Source: Vreelandella sedimenti
Lineage (GTDB): Bacteria; Pseudomonadota; Gammaproteobacteria; Pseudomonadales; Halomonadaceae
Assembly: GCF_013416325.1 (NCBI RefSeq)
Contig: NZ_JACCGK010000004.1
Coordinates: 186,001 to 250,000 of the forward strand
Length of the DNA: 64,000 nt
Direction: 5' to 3'
Below the pieces are notes generated by a model. The model saw only the letters and a program-made list of their open reading frames with translations, was not told the DNA's origin and searched no databases. This document shows, one piece after another, positions 1 to 8,893 of the stretch. Every line of letters starts with the position of its first letter. The stretch's first letter is position 1. The translations under genes and the position numbers were made by a program.

Positions 1-252
1 AATGTGAACCTCGGCGAATAACTTTGCCTGATGAAATGGGTCGGCTTGAATAAAGCGTTCGGCCTCTTCGCGGCTCTCCAGATCGACCAAGTAAATGCCG
101 CCTGACGCCGTGGCGCCGTCGTCAGAAAGCTTGGCGCCACAAGCCAATAAGAGGTTCGCGTTGGCGTCAAGGTAATCCAGATGATCGGGACGTACCTCCA
201 GGCGCAGGGCCTGGCGGTCGGGCTTGTCGAACGTTTCAATCAGAAAAGGCAT
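1..252 (-). CDS. YciI-like protein, C-terminus cut off by window edge
   Basis: Reading the minus strand from ATG at 252 gives MPFLIETFDKPDRQALR followed by a region rich in D/H/L and GGIYLVDLESREEAERFI, then DPFHQAKLF. This is the layout of the small YCII-related ferredoxin-like domain: a short beta strand, a conserved His near residue 24 and the DPF(H/Y) motif. These proteins are about 95-100 residues, so only some ten residues lie outside the window. Members are often accessory proteins or dehalogenase-like enzymes of catabolic operons; no reaction can be given here. It lies downstream of the AtoE gene on the same strand with a 27-bp gap, so the two are probably cotranscribed. Confidence 0.7.
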   Translation of the reverse strand, partial: MPFLIETFDKPDRQALRLEVRPDHLDYLDANANLLLACGAKLSDDGATASGGIYLVDLESREEAERFIQADPFHQAKLFAEVHI

Positions 253-279
253 GTAAACATCCTGTGTTGATATGCGTGG

Positions 280-1614
280 TTAGGCACCGAGGTAGCCCCA
301 GATCAGCATGGCACTGCCGTAGATAATTCCCAGATATATCAGGATGAGAACCATGTAGCCCATCACATCGCGCAACTTCAGGCCGGAGATGGCCAGTACC
401 GGGAGGATCCAGAATGGCTGAACCATGTTGGTCCACTGGTCACCAATCTGCACTGCTAACGCCGTGGCTGCCTGAGAGGCGCCCAGCTCTGCGGCAGCTT
501 GCACCATGACAGGGCCTTGAACTGCCCACTGGCCGCCACCGGATGGGGCTAACAGGTTGATAATGCCACCGCTAATGAACGACCAGATTGGTAGCGTTTG
601 CGCGCTGGATATATCAACAAAGATATTGGCGAATGACACCACCAAGCCCGAGCTCACCAGAATCCCCATGATCCCTGCGTAGAAGGGGTATTGCACGACG
701 ATACCGGAGACAATACGAATCCCGTCCGCCAAGGCGGCCAAGTAATGGGAGGGCGAGGCAAATAGCAAGATACCCAGGAACAGGAAGGCGAAATTGACGG
801 TATTAAGGTTCAGTGAGCCACCGTCCAACGCGTATAGCGCGATGTACAGCATGCCGAGCAAGCCAATAGCGATGCCCACCAACCGGCTACGATTCAAACG
901 CTCGGCAATGGTGATTTTTTCGCCACTGGAAAGAGGGGGTTCGGTAGGCACCGCTACCGAAGCCGGATCGATTTCGACGATATCCTCGGCTTTCTTAGGG
1001 TGAAGCCAAGCATTGAAAAGTGGCAAGGTGAGAAGAATGAGGGCACTGGTGATCAAGAGAATAGGGGAAAAAATGGTGTCGCTTAGCGGTATCAGCCCGA
1101 TCGCATCTTGCAGGAAGTGCCCTTCGGTAGCGATTAATAGCGGCACACTGCCTGATAGGCCAATGCCGTAAAGAGCAAAACCCGAATACGCAGCGGCGAT
1201 CACTAAAGGATAATGCAATCCTTTCACGTTGAGCGCCAGCTTCTGGGCGACGATCCCGCCGATGACGAGGCCAAAGCCCCAATTTAACCAGCTACCAATC
1301 CCCCCCACCAAGGTAGCAACCACAATAGCGACGAAGGGCGTTTTGACACGAGCAGCGATACGGTTGAGAGCACCATCTACCAAGGGAGTCTTCGCCAGAA
1401 TGTAGCCCGCCAGAAGGATGATCGTCATCTGCATGCTGAACGCCAGCAAGTCCCAGAATCCGTCGCCCCAATAACGTACCGCATTCAGCGGGCTAGTACC
1501 CTGCATGAGCACCGCTAAAATCATGGTGAGAATGGTCAGGAAGATGGCAATGACCAATGGGTCGGGCATATAGCGATTGACGAGCCGGGTGAAGAAATTT
1601 GCCAGCGCATTCAT
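280..1614 (-). CDS. AtoE-type short-chain fatty acid transporter
   Basis: A membrane protein of 444 residues with about ten to twelve hydrophobic segments. It begins MNALANFFTRLVNRYMPDPL and carries LLAPSGGGQWAVQGP in its second half, the recognisable signature of the AtoE/TIGR00366 family that takes up acetoacetate, butyrate and related acids. An upstream in-frame start would add 20 polar residues (to 1674); the start at 1614 is preferred because family members begin just before the first amphipathic segment. Divergent from the dehydrogenase/cyclase pair at 1789, suggesting that the three serve one acid or CoA-ester pathway. The substrate is inferred only from the family. Confidence 0.85.
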   Translation of the reverse strand: MNALANFFTRLVNRYMPDPLVIAIFLTILTMILAVLMQGTSPLNAVRYWGDGFWDLLAFSMQMTIILLAGYILAKTPLVDGALNRIAARVKTPFVAIVVATLVGGIGSWLNWGFGLVIGGIVAQKLALNVKGLHYPLVIAAAYSGFALYGIGLSGSVPLLIATEGHFLQDAIGLIPLSDTIFSPILLITSALILLTLPLFNAWLHPKKAEDIVEIDPASVAVPTEPPLSSGEKITIAERLNRSRLVGIAIGLLGMLYIALYALDGGSLNLNTVNFAFLFLGILLFASPSHYLAALADGIRIVSGIVVQYPFYAGIMGILVSSGLVVSFANIFVDISSAQTLPIWSFISGGIINLLAPSGGGQWAVQGPVMVQAAAELGASQAATALAVQIGDQWTNMVQPFWILPVLAISGLKLRDVMGYMVLILIYLGIIYGSAMLIWGYLGA

Positions 1615-1788
1615 TAGAAGCAGCCTCGTATTGTCGGCGTGGTTGTCATTGTCTACTATGTACGTATAGCGCACATAAGTTCGTTTATTGCAGTGATAGT
1701 TAACCCGCGAATGATTTTATTCAATTCGACATTTGTCTAGGGCCGACGTAAATACGGCTCGAGGCAAGTGAAATAGTAAGGAAAGCTG
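1615..1788. promoter_or_regulatory. divergent promoter region atoE-like / dehydrogenase
   Basis: The 174 bp between the two divergent genes must hold both promoters. A single half-site AGTTCG lies at 1678-1683, matching half of the palindrome found before the pca operons, but no second arm is present at the right distance. No convincing -35/-10 pair was identified. Confidence 0.4.
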
Positions 1789-2694
1789 ATGCAGGACGAT
1801 GCATTACACGCCGTAGTGGTGGGCGCTGGTACCATGGGCACCACCTTGGCTAAGTTGATGGCGGCGCAGGGTGTCAACGTCATAGTGGTCGATACCAACC
1901 CACACGTGTTGGAAACCAGTCGCCTGAGTATGGGAGAGAGCGCAGCTGCTGTTGGCTTTGCCTCAGAGTTAACGGTCGGTCAGCGTCCCGATTTTGTGAT
2001 CGAGAGCGTGACCGAAGACGTCGCGGTCAAGCAGAAGGTTATAGCCCAAATCGAGGTCAGCGTCGCCGATAGCACCATCATCATGACGAATACCTCGGGT
2101 ATCCCGATCAATGAAATCGCCGCCAACATGCGCTTACCTCAACGGTTTTTAGGCACTCATTTCTTCAACCCAGCAGACATCATTCCCGCAGTCGAGGTGG
2201 TTCCCGGTAGCCATACCACGGCGTCGGTAGTAGAAACGGCGTGCCGTTGGCTGAAGCAGTTGGGAAAACGCCCTGCGATTCTAAATACCTGTGTGCCCGG
2301 TTTCGTCGCCAACAGAATCCAGCATGCGGTGATGCGTGAGTGTCTCGCCCTGCTAGAGAGAGGCGTTGTAGAGCCCGAGGCACTGGACGACATCGTGCAG
2401 TATTCCATCGGTGTACGCATGGCGTTAAACGGCCCACTGTGTCAGCGCGATCTCAACGGGCTAGATACCCACCTCAATATCGCTCATTACCTCTACCCAG
2501 ATCTTGATGCGCGCGATAAGCCTGCGGCACTTCTTGAAGACTACGTTGCTCAAGGGCGCCTAGGTGCCAAGTCAGGACGAGGTTTCTACCGCTGGAGCGA
2601 CGAGTCGCGTGCGCAACACCAAGCCCAGGAACGGGAAAGTCTGCAGTGCATCATCGATATTGCCACCCAGCATGCTAAGGGAAATGCGCCATGA
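1789..2694 (+). CDS. 3-hydroxyacyl-CoA dehydrogenase family protein
   Basis: 301 residues. The N-terminus has the NAD-binding Rossmann motif VVGAGTMGTTLAKLMAAQG followed by an acidic residue at the end of strand 2 (VVVDTN), which favours NAD. The block ESVTEDVAVKQKV and the catalytic-region FLGTHFFNPADIIPAVEVVPG are typical of 3-hydroxybutyryl-CoA dehydrogenases, including the active-site His in GTHFFNP. The C-terminal helical domain (NRIQHAVMRECLALLERG) is complete. An AAGGAAAG ribosome site precedes the start. The stop overlaps the next start (ATGA), so it is translationally coupled to the cyclase. Similar proteins include L-carnitine and L-gulonate dehydrogenases, so the true substrate may not be a CoA ester. 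Confidence 0.8.
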   Translation: MQDDALHAVVVGAGTMGTTLAKLMAAQGVNVIVVDTNPHVLETSRLSMGESAAAVGFASELTVGQRPDFVIESVTEDVAVKQKVIAQIEVSVADSTIIMTNTSGIPINEIAANMRLPQRFLGTHFFNPADIIPAVEVVPGSHTTASVVETACRWLKQLGKRPAILNTCVPGFVANRIQHAVMRECLALLERGVVEPEALDDIVQYSIGVRMALNGPLCQRDLNGLDTHLNIAHYLYPDLDARDKPAALLEDYVAQGRLGAKSGRGFYRWSDESRAQHQAQERESLQCIIDIATQHAKGNAP

Positions 2695-3719
2695 ATCAGC
2701 CACGTTGGAAGAAGCGTCCTGAAGGGAGCAACTGGGGAGATTTCGGCTCCGACGATCAGCTTGGGCGGGTCAATCTTATCGGATCTGAGCAGGTACTCAA
2801 AGGCGTCAAGGAAGTCCACGAAGGCATTACGTTCTGTTTATCATTGCCACTGGATATCCCTGGTGGCAAGGTGCTGAATCCTCGCCGTTCGCCGCCGAGG
2901 CTGTCGCCAACGGCACTCGGTGATGACCTATACATCAATTTTCCTTTGGCTACTCATACCCCCACCCTGCGTGACGTTATCAGTGATGATCAGGTTCACA
3001 TCTCGTTGCAGTACTCCACCCAGTGGGACTCACTCGCCCACGTAGGCGCTCTGTTTGATGGTGACGACGACGGTAAGCCGGAATGCCGCTATTACAACGG
3101 CTTTTTAGCTGAGCAAGATGTCCTCAACTTGAGCCAAAAACCCCACCAACAGCATGACTCTTATGCTCAGCGACTGGGTGTCGAGACACTGGCGGTACAC
3201 GGCATGCAGGGCCGGGCCGTGTTAGTGGATCTGGTAAGGGTGTTCGGTGGGGGAAGAACGCTGGTAGGGTATGCCGCGTTGATGGATGCGCTTGAGCACC
3301 TGGATGTGGTGGTTGAACGTGGAGATATGCTGGTATTACGCACTGGATTCGCTGAAGCACTGCTGGACATGCAGGGTAGTCCGCAGCCTGATGTGCTGAA
3401 AAATACCGGTGCAGTGCTCGACGGTAGCGACCAAGCTCTACTGGAATGGATTACCGAGAGCGGCATTGCGGCAATCTGTGCGGATAATTACGCCGTAGAG
3501 AACCTGGATCGTGAATTGGCACCAGACTGTTGCTCCAAGCTTCCCTTGCACCATCACTGTCTATTTAAACTTGGCCTGCCGCTGGCAGAGCTGTGGTATC
3601 TGAAGGACCTCGCTGAGTGGTTACATAGCCGAGGGCGCACTCGGTTCTTACTAACAGCACCGCCACTGCGTCTACCGGGCGCGATAGGCTCACCAGTGAC
3701 CCCGGTGGCCACCGTATAG
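2691..3719 (+). CDS. cyclase-family metal-dependent hydrolase
   Basis: 342 residues of the cyclase/kynurenine formamidase-like family (PF04199). Visible motifs are QYSTQWDSLAHVG near residue 105, which is the family metal-binding block (HxGTHxDxxxH) in a QWDSLAH variant, and HGMQGRAVLVDL near residue 165, before the second metal and catalytic region. The length, with a long N-terminus beginning RWKKRPEGSNWGDFG, matches the large bacterial subgroup annotated as cyclase family protein. Members hydrolyse amides or lactones. It overlaps the preceding dehydrogenase by 4 bp. Which ring or amide it opens cannot be told from sequence. Confidence 0.8.
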   Translation: MNQPRWKKRPEGSNWGDFGSDDQLGRVNLIGSEQVLKGVKEVHEGITFCLSLPLDIPGGKVLNPRRSPPRLSPTALGDDLYINFPLATHTPTLRDVISDDQVHISLQYSTQWDSLAHVGALFDGDDDGKPECRYYNGFLAEQDVLNLSQKPHQQHDSYAQRLGVETLAVHGMQGRAVLVDLVRVFGGGRTLVGYAALMDALEHLDVVVERGDMLVLRTGFAEALLDMQGSPQPDVLKNTGAVLDGSDQALLEWITESGIAAICADNYAVENLDRELAPDCCSKLPLHHHCLFKLGLPLAELWYLKDLAEWLHSRGRTRFLLTAPPLRLPGAIGSPVTPVATV

Positions 3720-3793
3720 TTTCATAGGTATATACTCGCTGCTTGTTTTTCTTACTTTCAGGTAAGGTAAAGGCCCTGGTGTTTTAGTGCATA

Positions 3794-3817
3794 TCTAAAA
3801 AGCAAAGCGTTTTTAGA
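3794..3817. terminator. bidirectional terminator hairpin
   Basis: Perfect 8-bp stem TCTAAAAA (3794-3801) / TTTTTAGA (3810-3817) with an 8-nt loop, between convergent genes. The A and T runs let it work from both sides. It overlaps the stop codon of the AEC gene. Confidence 0.6.
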
Positions 3818-4763
3818 ATGACAGCAAACCCGACAGTGTCATCAGCCAGATAATCAGACTGAGGGTGAAAAATGAGGAAATAGTGGCTACCAGCATTGCG
3901 GCGGCACTCATACCGCCTACGCCATAGCGTTGGCCAAACAGTGGATAAATGCTGATCATTGGCGAGGCCGCAAACAGCAATGCACCTGCCATATAAAGTG
4001 GATCAATGTCTGGAACAAAATAGAAGGCGATGAAAATGACCAGCGGGTGAATAAGCAGTTTGCCGACAACGATCTGACCAACATCACTCGCCATACCTTT
4101 AACCTGCAGGCCAAATAGCGCGCCGCCGATCACAAACAGCGCCGCTGGGCCCGCCGCTTCGGCGAGCATATCGATGGCTTTAAACAGCGGCGCGGGAATC
4201 TTGACGCCGGAAACGGCCAGAAAGATGCCGGTTAGTAAGCCTACCAATACGGGGTTTTTGATGAGGCTAAGGGCTGTCTGCTTAACCGTTTTCCATACGC
4301 TGGAACCTTGGTGGTTACCCATTTCGGCCAGAATCAGTGCTGCGGGAATAACCAGCAGGTTTTCAATGAGCATATTGAGCGCTAACAGAACCGCCGCAGG
4401 CGAACCGATGACCATGGCGGCCACGGGATAACCCACAAAGCCGCTATTGGCGGCCGCCATGCCGAGCGCCTGCATGGCGCTGGCGTTGAGTGGTTGGCGC
4501 TGTAGTTTTAAGCAGAGCAGTAACCCCGCACCGAAAACGGCGATAGAGCCCAGCCCGTAAGCCACCAGATAGTTGAGCTTGAAAACCTCTTCGAGAGGCT
4601 GCTGGGTGAGTGCGCGAATAACGAGCGCGGGCAACGCGCAGTAGAGCACAAAGACGCCCATCCCCTGCATCTGCTCGCGCTGGATAATGCCGCTCCATCT
4701 CGCTATATACCCTAAGCTAATGAGTAGGAATATGGGCGTGGTAATCCCAAGTATAGCGAGCAT
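3813..4763 (-). CDS. AEC-family (auxin efflux carrier-like) transporter
   Basis: 316 residues with about ten hydrophobic segments: an N-terminal half (MLAILGITTPIFLLISLGYIARW), a central cytoplasmic linker and a C-terminal half ending in hydrophobic residues. This is the bile/arsenite/riboflavin fold arrangement of the AEC family. The motif AAANSGFVGYPVAAMVIG is the conserved helix break of the family. Bacterial members move malate, malonate and other organic anions. It has its own promoter, as a GTTCG-N5-CGAAT palindrome lies 35 bp upstream (4798-4812), the same pattern as before the pca genes. A role with aromatic acids or pathway acids is therefore suggested but not shown. Confidence 0.85.
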   Translation of the reverse strand: MLAILGITTPIFLLISLGYIARWSGIIQREQMQGMGVFVLYCALPALVIRALTQQPLEEVFKLNYLVAYGLGSIAVFGAGLLLCLKLQRQPLNASAMQALGMAAANSGFVGYPVAAMVIGSPAAVLLALNMLIENLLVIPAALILAEMGNHQGSSVWKTVKQTALSLIKNPVLVGLLTGIFLAVSGVKIPAPLFKAIDMLAEAAGPAALFVIGGALFGLQVKGMASDVGQIVVGKLLIHPLVIFIAFYFVPDIDPLYMAGALLFAASPMISIYPLFGQRYGVGGMSAAAMLVATISSFFTLSLIIWLMTLSGLLSF

Positions 4764-4797
4764 GGCGGCCCCTTAGCGCATGAAGGCAAATGATTAA

Positions 4798-4812
4798 GTT
4801 CGAATAACGAAT
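4798..4812. promoter_or_regulatory. PcaR-like palindrome upstream of AEC gene
   Basis: GTTCGAATAACGAAT: arms GTTCG and CGAAT around AATAA. It matches the 15-bp palindromes before pcaB and pcaI except for the last base. On the minus strand it lies downstream of TACAAT, so binding could block or reposition polymerase. Confidence 0.5.
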
Positions 4813-4837
4813 AATTGTACGCTATTTCTCTTGCGCT

Positions 4838-5716
4838 TCATGGCATGGAGTGAGCAGAAGGCGAGACAAGTTGCTTGATATAATGCGTACGCAGCGGTAT
4901 CACATGAGGATCGATCTGTTCGGAGGCGATGCAATCGGCGGTGAAAAAGCGAAACGCATCCACGCCCTGGAACACAAATAGATCAACACCCGAGAGTGTT
5001 TTGGCGCCCGCCTGGTGGGCGGCGTTTAACAGCTCGGTGTGGGCGGGGATGTAAACTGCGTCGAAGACCCAATGCTGGGCGCCCAACCCAGCGGTATCGA
5101 TGGGGCAGCCGGGATGGTTGATGTGACCAATGGGGGAGCAGTTGACCACGCCCTGCCAATGAGGCAGTTCTCGCTGCGCCTGCTCTGATGTGATGCACGT
5201 CGCATTAATGCCCATAGCATTAAGGTCACGGCTGAGGCTCTCTGCCCGGGAAGCATCATGTTCGAGAATACGGATGTGGCTAACGGCAAGCTCCCCCAGC
5301 GCACACGCCACCGCACGCCCAACGCCACCGGCGCCAATCAGTAGTACCTCACCCGCGGGCTGGCGGCCGAAAGAGTGGCGGTAGGCGCTAATAAAACCGG
5401 TGTAATCGGTGTTTTCAGCGCGCAGCCCCTCAGCGTCAAACAGTAGGGTGTTGGCGGTGCCTACCCGTCGCACGCCTTCGCCGCGGATATCGGCGAGCTG
5501 TGCGGCTTTTTCTTTGAAGGGGAAAGTAACGTTGGTGCCCCGGTACCCCTCGTCACGCAACCTTTGTATCGCGCTGGGAAAATCAAAATCCGTCGATCCT
5601 CGGCTATCGACTAAATCGTAGCGTACCGGCTCGCCCAGCGACGCGCCCAGGCGCTCATGCAAATCGGGGGATTGCGATTTAGCAATGCCTTCGCCTACCA
5701 GTCCGAGTTTGACCAT
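4838..5716 (-). CDS. quinate/shikimate dehydrogenase (AroE-like)
   Basis: 292 residues. The substrate domain has KSQSPDLHER (the two substrate-binding Ser) and NVTFPFKEKA with the catalytic Lys; ENTDYTGF carries the catalytic Asp. The Rossmann motif is GAGGVGRAVACAL. After strand 2 the sequence reads RILEHDASRAESL in place of the NRT motif of NADP-dependent biosynthetic AroE; an acidic residue here favours NAD and fits the catabolic quinate/shikimate dehydrogenases. Its start overlaps the end of quiC by 22 bp, so it is the last gene of the TRAP-quiC operon. It would oxidise shikimate to 3-dehydroshikimate, or quinate to 3-dehydroquinate. No dehydroquinate dehydratase is seen nearby. Confidence 0.85.
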   Translation of the reverse strand: MVKLGLVGEGIAKSQSPDLHERLGASLGEPVRYDLVDSRGSTDFDFPSAIQRLRDEGYRGTNVTFPFKEKAAQLADIRGEGVRRVGTANTLLFDAEGLRAENTDYTGFISAYRHSFGRQPAGEVLLIGAGGVGRAVACALGELAVSHIRILEHDASRAESLSRDLNAMGINATCITSEQAQRELPHWQGVVNCSPIGHINHPGCPIDTAGLGAQHWVFDAVYIPAHTELLNAAHQAGAKTLSGVDLFVFQGVDAFRFFTADCIASEQIDPHVIPLRTHYIKQLVSPSAHSMP

Positions 5717-7599
5717 GCTTGGCTCTCTCCCGAGTCGTGGTTTGGCGTTGCTTGAGCTATACCATCAATTTCTGCTTCCAGGCGCTGCTGTGCAGTGACG
5801 CGCACAAAGGCGTTTGGTGCACCCAGCCCTTGGTAACCTTCACGCTGCACCAGTTCAAAGAAAAATGCCTTGCTGCCGGGTTGGGTATACAACTGATGGA
5901 AGTCACCGTCGCTGTCCTGATCAAAGAGGATGTGGTGCGCTTGCATCCATTGCAGGGTTTGCGCCGGTAGGTCGAAGCGCGCAGCCAGGTCGCGGTAGTA
6001 ATTACCGGGAATCGGCAGTACCGGCGTGCCCGCCTGCTGCAGCGCAGCGCTGGTGTCGCGCATGGCGTTGGTGCGCAGGGCGACATGATGAATCCCCGAA
6101 CCGCCGTATTGGCGCACAAAGCGGTTGCTGGCGGTGTCCGGCGAGGCACTGGCGTTAAGCGCCAGACGAAAGCGGCCATTGTCGTTCTGCAGCACCTGGC
6201 TTTGGATCAGCCCGCGGGGATCGGTGACATCGAAGGAGGGCGTGGGCGCCAGCTGGAAAATAGCGCGGTACTGCAGCATCAGCGAGAGGTAGTCGTGGTA
6301 GGAGAGCGCCACGCTGATATGGTCGATATCCACCAATGCACCCTGAGGAACCGGCTGCACATCGACAGGGAACTCGCGATCCCAGGTGCGGCTTAGCTGT
6401 GAGTCGTCAATGATATAGGAAAGGCTGCCATCCACATTGCGCAGTGCGCTCATGCGATGGCTGGCACCCACCTCTTCGGGCTCAACGATGGCGTAACCCA
6501 GTTTGTCCGCCCGCTTGAACGCTTCATAGGCGTTGCCTACGCGCAGTCCAATGGCAGTGATGGCGGTAGCGTCACGCCCCGGCACACGGCCGGTAAAACT
6601 CGCGTCGGTGTTGAGCACCAGGTTTACGTCGCCCGCGGCCCAGCGCTCGGCGTTAAGCGTGTGGTGGCGCCCCACGCAGGCCATACCCAACGCACTGAGC
6701 AACGCGCGTAGCGGTGCTAAATCCGCAGGCTCAACGGCGATCTCCAGAAAGGCGACCGACTCGATAGGCTGCGGCGCGGGAATACCACTGTCGCCCTGCA
6801 TGCTGCGCAGCAGGTTGTAGGAGCGCAGCCCATCCCGGGCCGTCTGGTCGCTGTGGCCCATGCGGAAGACATCGTTAAAGATCTCGTGGGAGAGCGGGCC
6901 GTCGTAACGGGTCTCTTCCAGCATGGCCATGAAGCTATCCATCTGCAGCTCGCCCTGGCCAGGGAAACAGCGGTAGTGGCGGCTCCACGATAGGTGATCC
7001 ATGGAGAGGCGCGGCGCATCGGCGGTCTGCACCAAAAAGATGCGATCCCCCGGAATGCGGCCAATGGTGCCCAGCTCGGTCTGGCGGGAGAAGATATGGA
7101 AGGTGTCCAACACCAGGCCGACATTGGGGTGGGCGGCACGGCGCACCACTTCCCAGCTGTCGCGGTAGTCGTGAATATGGCGGCCCCAGGCCAGCGCCTC
7201 ATAGGCCACGCGCAAATTACGCCGCGCGGCACGTTCTCCGAGCTCATGGTAGTCATCGGCGGCGCGGCTTAACCCCGGTAGTGAATCAGGGTGGACGGTA
7301 CTGCACGCCATGAGCAGATCCGTACCCAGCTCCTCCATCAGGTCGAACTTGTGCTCGGCGCGGTCAAATGCCCGCTCCCGTGCGCGCCCCTGCAGACCTT
7401 CAAAATCACGGAACGGCTGAAGTGTGACCAGCTTAAGGCCGCGGGCGCGAATCAACTCACCCGCTTCACGCGGCGTGCCGGTGAACGCCGTTAAATCGTT
7501 TTCAAACAGCTCAAGCCCCTCAAAGCCGGCTTGAGCAATGGCGTCTACCTTCTCTTCCAGCGAGCCGCTTAGGCAAACCGTGGCAATGGATGAGTACAT
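5695..7599 (-). CDS. quiC: 3-dehydroshikimate dehydratase with HPPD-like C-terminal half
   Basis: 634 residues in two parts. Residues 1 to about 275 form a xylose-isomerase-like TIM barrel (MYSSIATVCLSGSLEEKVDAI start, VGLVLDTFHIF, GQGELQMD, HEIFND) with the metal-binding Glu/Asp/His residues of bacterial 3-dehydroshikimate dehydratases. Residues of about 285-600 form a double vicinal-oxygen-chelate region like 4-hydroxyphenylpyruvate dioxygenase, keeping three possible metal ligands in IDHISVAL, GIHHVALR and FFFELVQREG. The barrel converts 3-dehydroshikimate to protocatechuate, which feeds the pca genes at 11.5-18.5 kb. The VOC half is typical of the pseudomonad-type enzyme but its role is not settled. 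A strong AAGGAG site precedes the start. Upstream are three TRAP genes and downstream is the dehydrogenase. Confidence 0.9.
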   Translation of the reverse strand: MYSSIATVCLSGSLEEKVDAIAQAGFEGLELFENDLTAFTGTPREAGELIRARGLKLVTLQPFRDFEGLQGRARERAFDRAEHKFDLMEELGTDLLMACSTVHPDSLPGLSRAADDYHELGERAARRNLRVAYEALAWGRHIHDYRDSWEVVRRAAHPNVGLVLDTFHIFSRQTELGTIGRIPGDRIFLVQTADAPRLSMDHLSWSRHYRCFPGQGELQMDSFMAMLEETRYDGPLSHEIFNDVFRMGHSDQTARDGLRSYNLLRSMQGDSGIPAPQPIESVAFLEIAVEPADLAPLRALLSALGMACVGRHHTLNAERWAAGDVNLVLNTDASFTGRVPGRDATAITAIGLRVGNAYEAFKRADKLGYAIVEPEEVGASHRMSALRNVDGSLSYIIDDSQLSRTWDREFPVDVQPVPQGALVDIDHISVALSYHDYLSLMLQYRAIFQLAPTPSFDVTDPRGLIQSQVLQNDNGRFRLALNASASPDTASNRFVRQYGGSGIHHVALRTNAMRDTSAALQQAGTPVLPIPGNYYRDLAARFDLPAQTLQWMQAHHILFDQDSDGDFHQLYTQPGSKAFFFELVQREGYQGLGAPNAFVRVTAQQRLEAEIDGIAQATPNHDSGESQAWSNSDW

Positions 7600-7627
7600 G
7601 GCATCACGCTCCTTATATTGAATAGCA

Positions 7628-8893
7628 TCAGTAACCCGCCAAGCGCGGCAGGAAAGTGACCAGCGCTGGTACGAAAGTAATCAGCAGCAGGATCAAAAAC
7701 TGCACACCCAGCATTGGCAGAATGCGGCGGGTAATCGGCCCCATTCCCACGCCGGAGACGGAGTCGGCGACAAACAGGCAGAGCCCCATGGGCGGTGTGA
7801 TCAGCCCCATCATCAGGTTGAAGATCACCACGATGCCGAAGTGAAGTGGGTCGATACCCAGCGCCATGGCAATGGGGTGGAGGATTGGCACCAGTACCAA
7901 AATGGCCGCGATGCCCTCCAAAAACAGCCCCACCACTAGTAGCAGAAGAATCACGGCAATTAGGAATGTCCACTGGGTATCGATACTCATCAGCGCCCAC
8001 TCGGTGAGCATGTTGGGCACGCGCTCGAACGTTAATACCCAGTTGGCCGCCGCGACGGCGCCCATGATGACCATAATCACGGCGCTATCGCGCATGGCCC
8101 GGGCGAAGATACCGGGTAGATTCACCAGTTTGATATTGCGGTACAGCACCACGCCCAGAATCAGCGCGTAGACCACGGCAAAGGCCGCCGCCTCGGTGGG
8201 CGTGACGATCCCGGCTAGAATGGCGCCGACCACAAACACCGGCATGAGCGCGGGCAGCAGGCCGTGGAGAAGCGCGTGGCGGCGCGACTGCTGTTTTGAC
8301 TGCGTGGCGCCCAGATCACCGGCAAAAAAGTAGACGTAGACGGAGAGCCCCAATGCCAGCAAAAAGCCCGGTACAATACCGGCTAAAAACAGCCCCGGTA
8401 CCGAGACACCGGAAACCGTCAGCGCGTAGATAATCACCGGAATACTTGGTGGAATAATCGGGCCAATGACTGAAGAGGCTGCGGTGAGCGCAGCGGCAAA
8501 ATCCCGGGGGTAGCCCTCTTTCTCCATTGACGGTATAAACACCCGCCCTAGCGCGGAAGTGTCGGCAATCGCTGAACCGGAAAGACCTGCAAAAATCACC
8601 GAGGCCCAGATATTGACGTGTGCCAGTCCGGCTTTCAGGCGGCCAACAATGGCGGTGGCCAGGTTAATAATTCGATGGGTGATACCCGCTTCGTTCATCA
8701 GCTCGCCGGCCAGAATGAACAGTGGTATCGCCAGCAGTGGAAAGGACTCCATGCCGCCGAAAAACTGCTGCGAGACGATACGGATGTGGTAGGGCAAATC
8801 GCCGGTACTCATTAACACCGTCAATGAGCCGAGAATGGCAAAGGCAAACGGTACGCCAAGTAGTACAAGTGCTAAAAGCAGTATAAAAATCAT
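7628..8893 (-). CDS. TRAP transporter large permease (DctM type), quinate/shikimate-linked
   Basis: 421 residues, about 12 membrane segments, starting MIFILLLALVLLGVPFAFAI. It carries the DctM signatures FAGLSGSAIADTSALG, GPIIPPSIPVIIYA and the second repeat block GLITPPMGLCLFV. It imports substrate with Na+ together with the DctQ and DctP partners encoded just upstream. Its start overlaps the DctQ stop (ATGA). The operon order DctP-DctQ-DctM-quiC-dehydrogenase makes shikimate, quinate or dehydroshikimate the likely cargo, by context. Confidence 0.92.
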   Translation of the reverse strand: MIFILLLALVLLGVPFAFAILGSLTVLMSTGDLPYHIRIVSQQFFGGMESFPLLAIPLFILAGELMNEAGITHRIINLATAIVGRLKAGLAHVNIWASVIFAGLSGSAIADTSALGRVFIPSMEKEGYPRDFAAALTAASSVIGPIIPPSIPVIIYALTVSGVSVPGLFLAGIVPGFLLALGLSVYVYFFAGDLGATQSKQQSRRHALLHGLLPALMPVFVVGAILAGIVTPTEAAAFAVVYALILGVVLYRNIKLVNLPGIFARAMRDSAVIMVIMGAVAAANWVLTFERVPNMLTEWALMSIDTQWTFLIAVILLLLVVGLFLEGIAAILVLVPILHPIAMALGIDPLHFGIVVIFNLMMGLITPPMGLCLFVADSVSGVGMGPITRRILPMLGVQFLILLLITFVPALVTFLPRLAGY

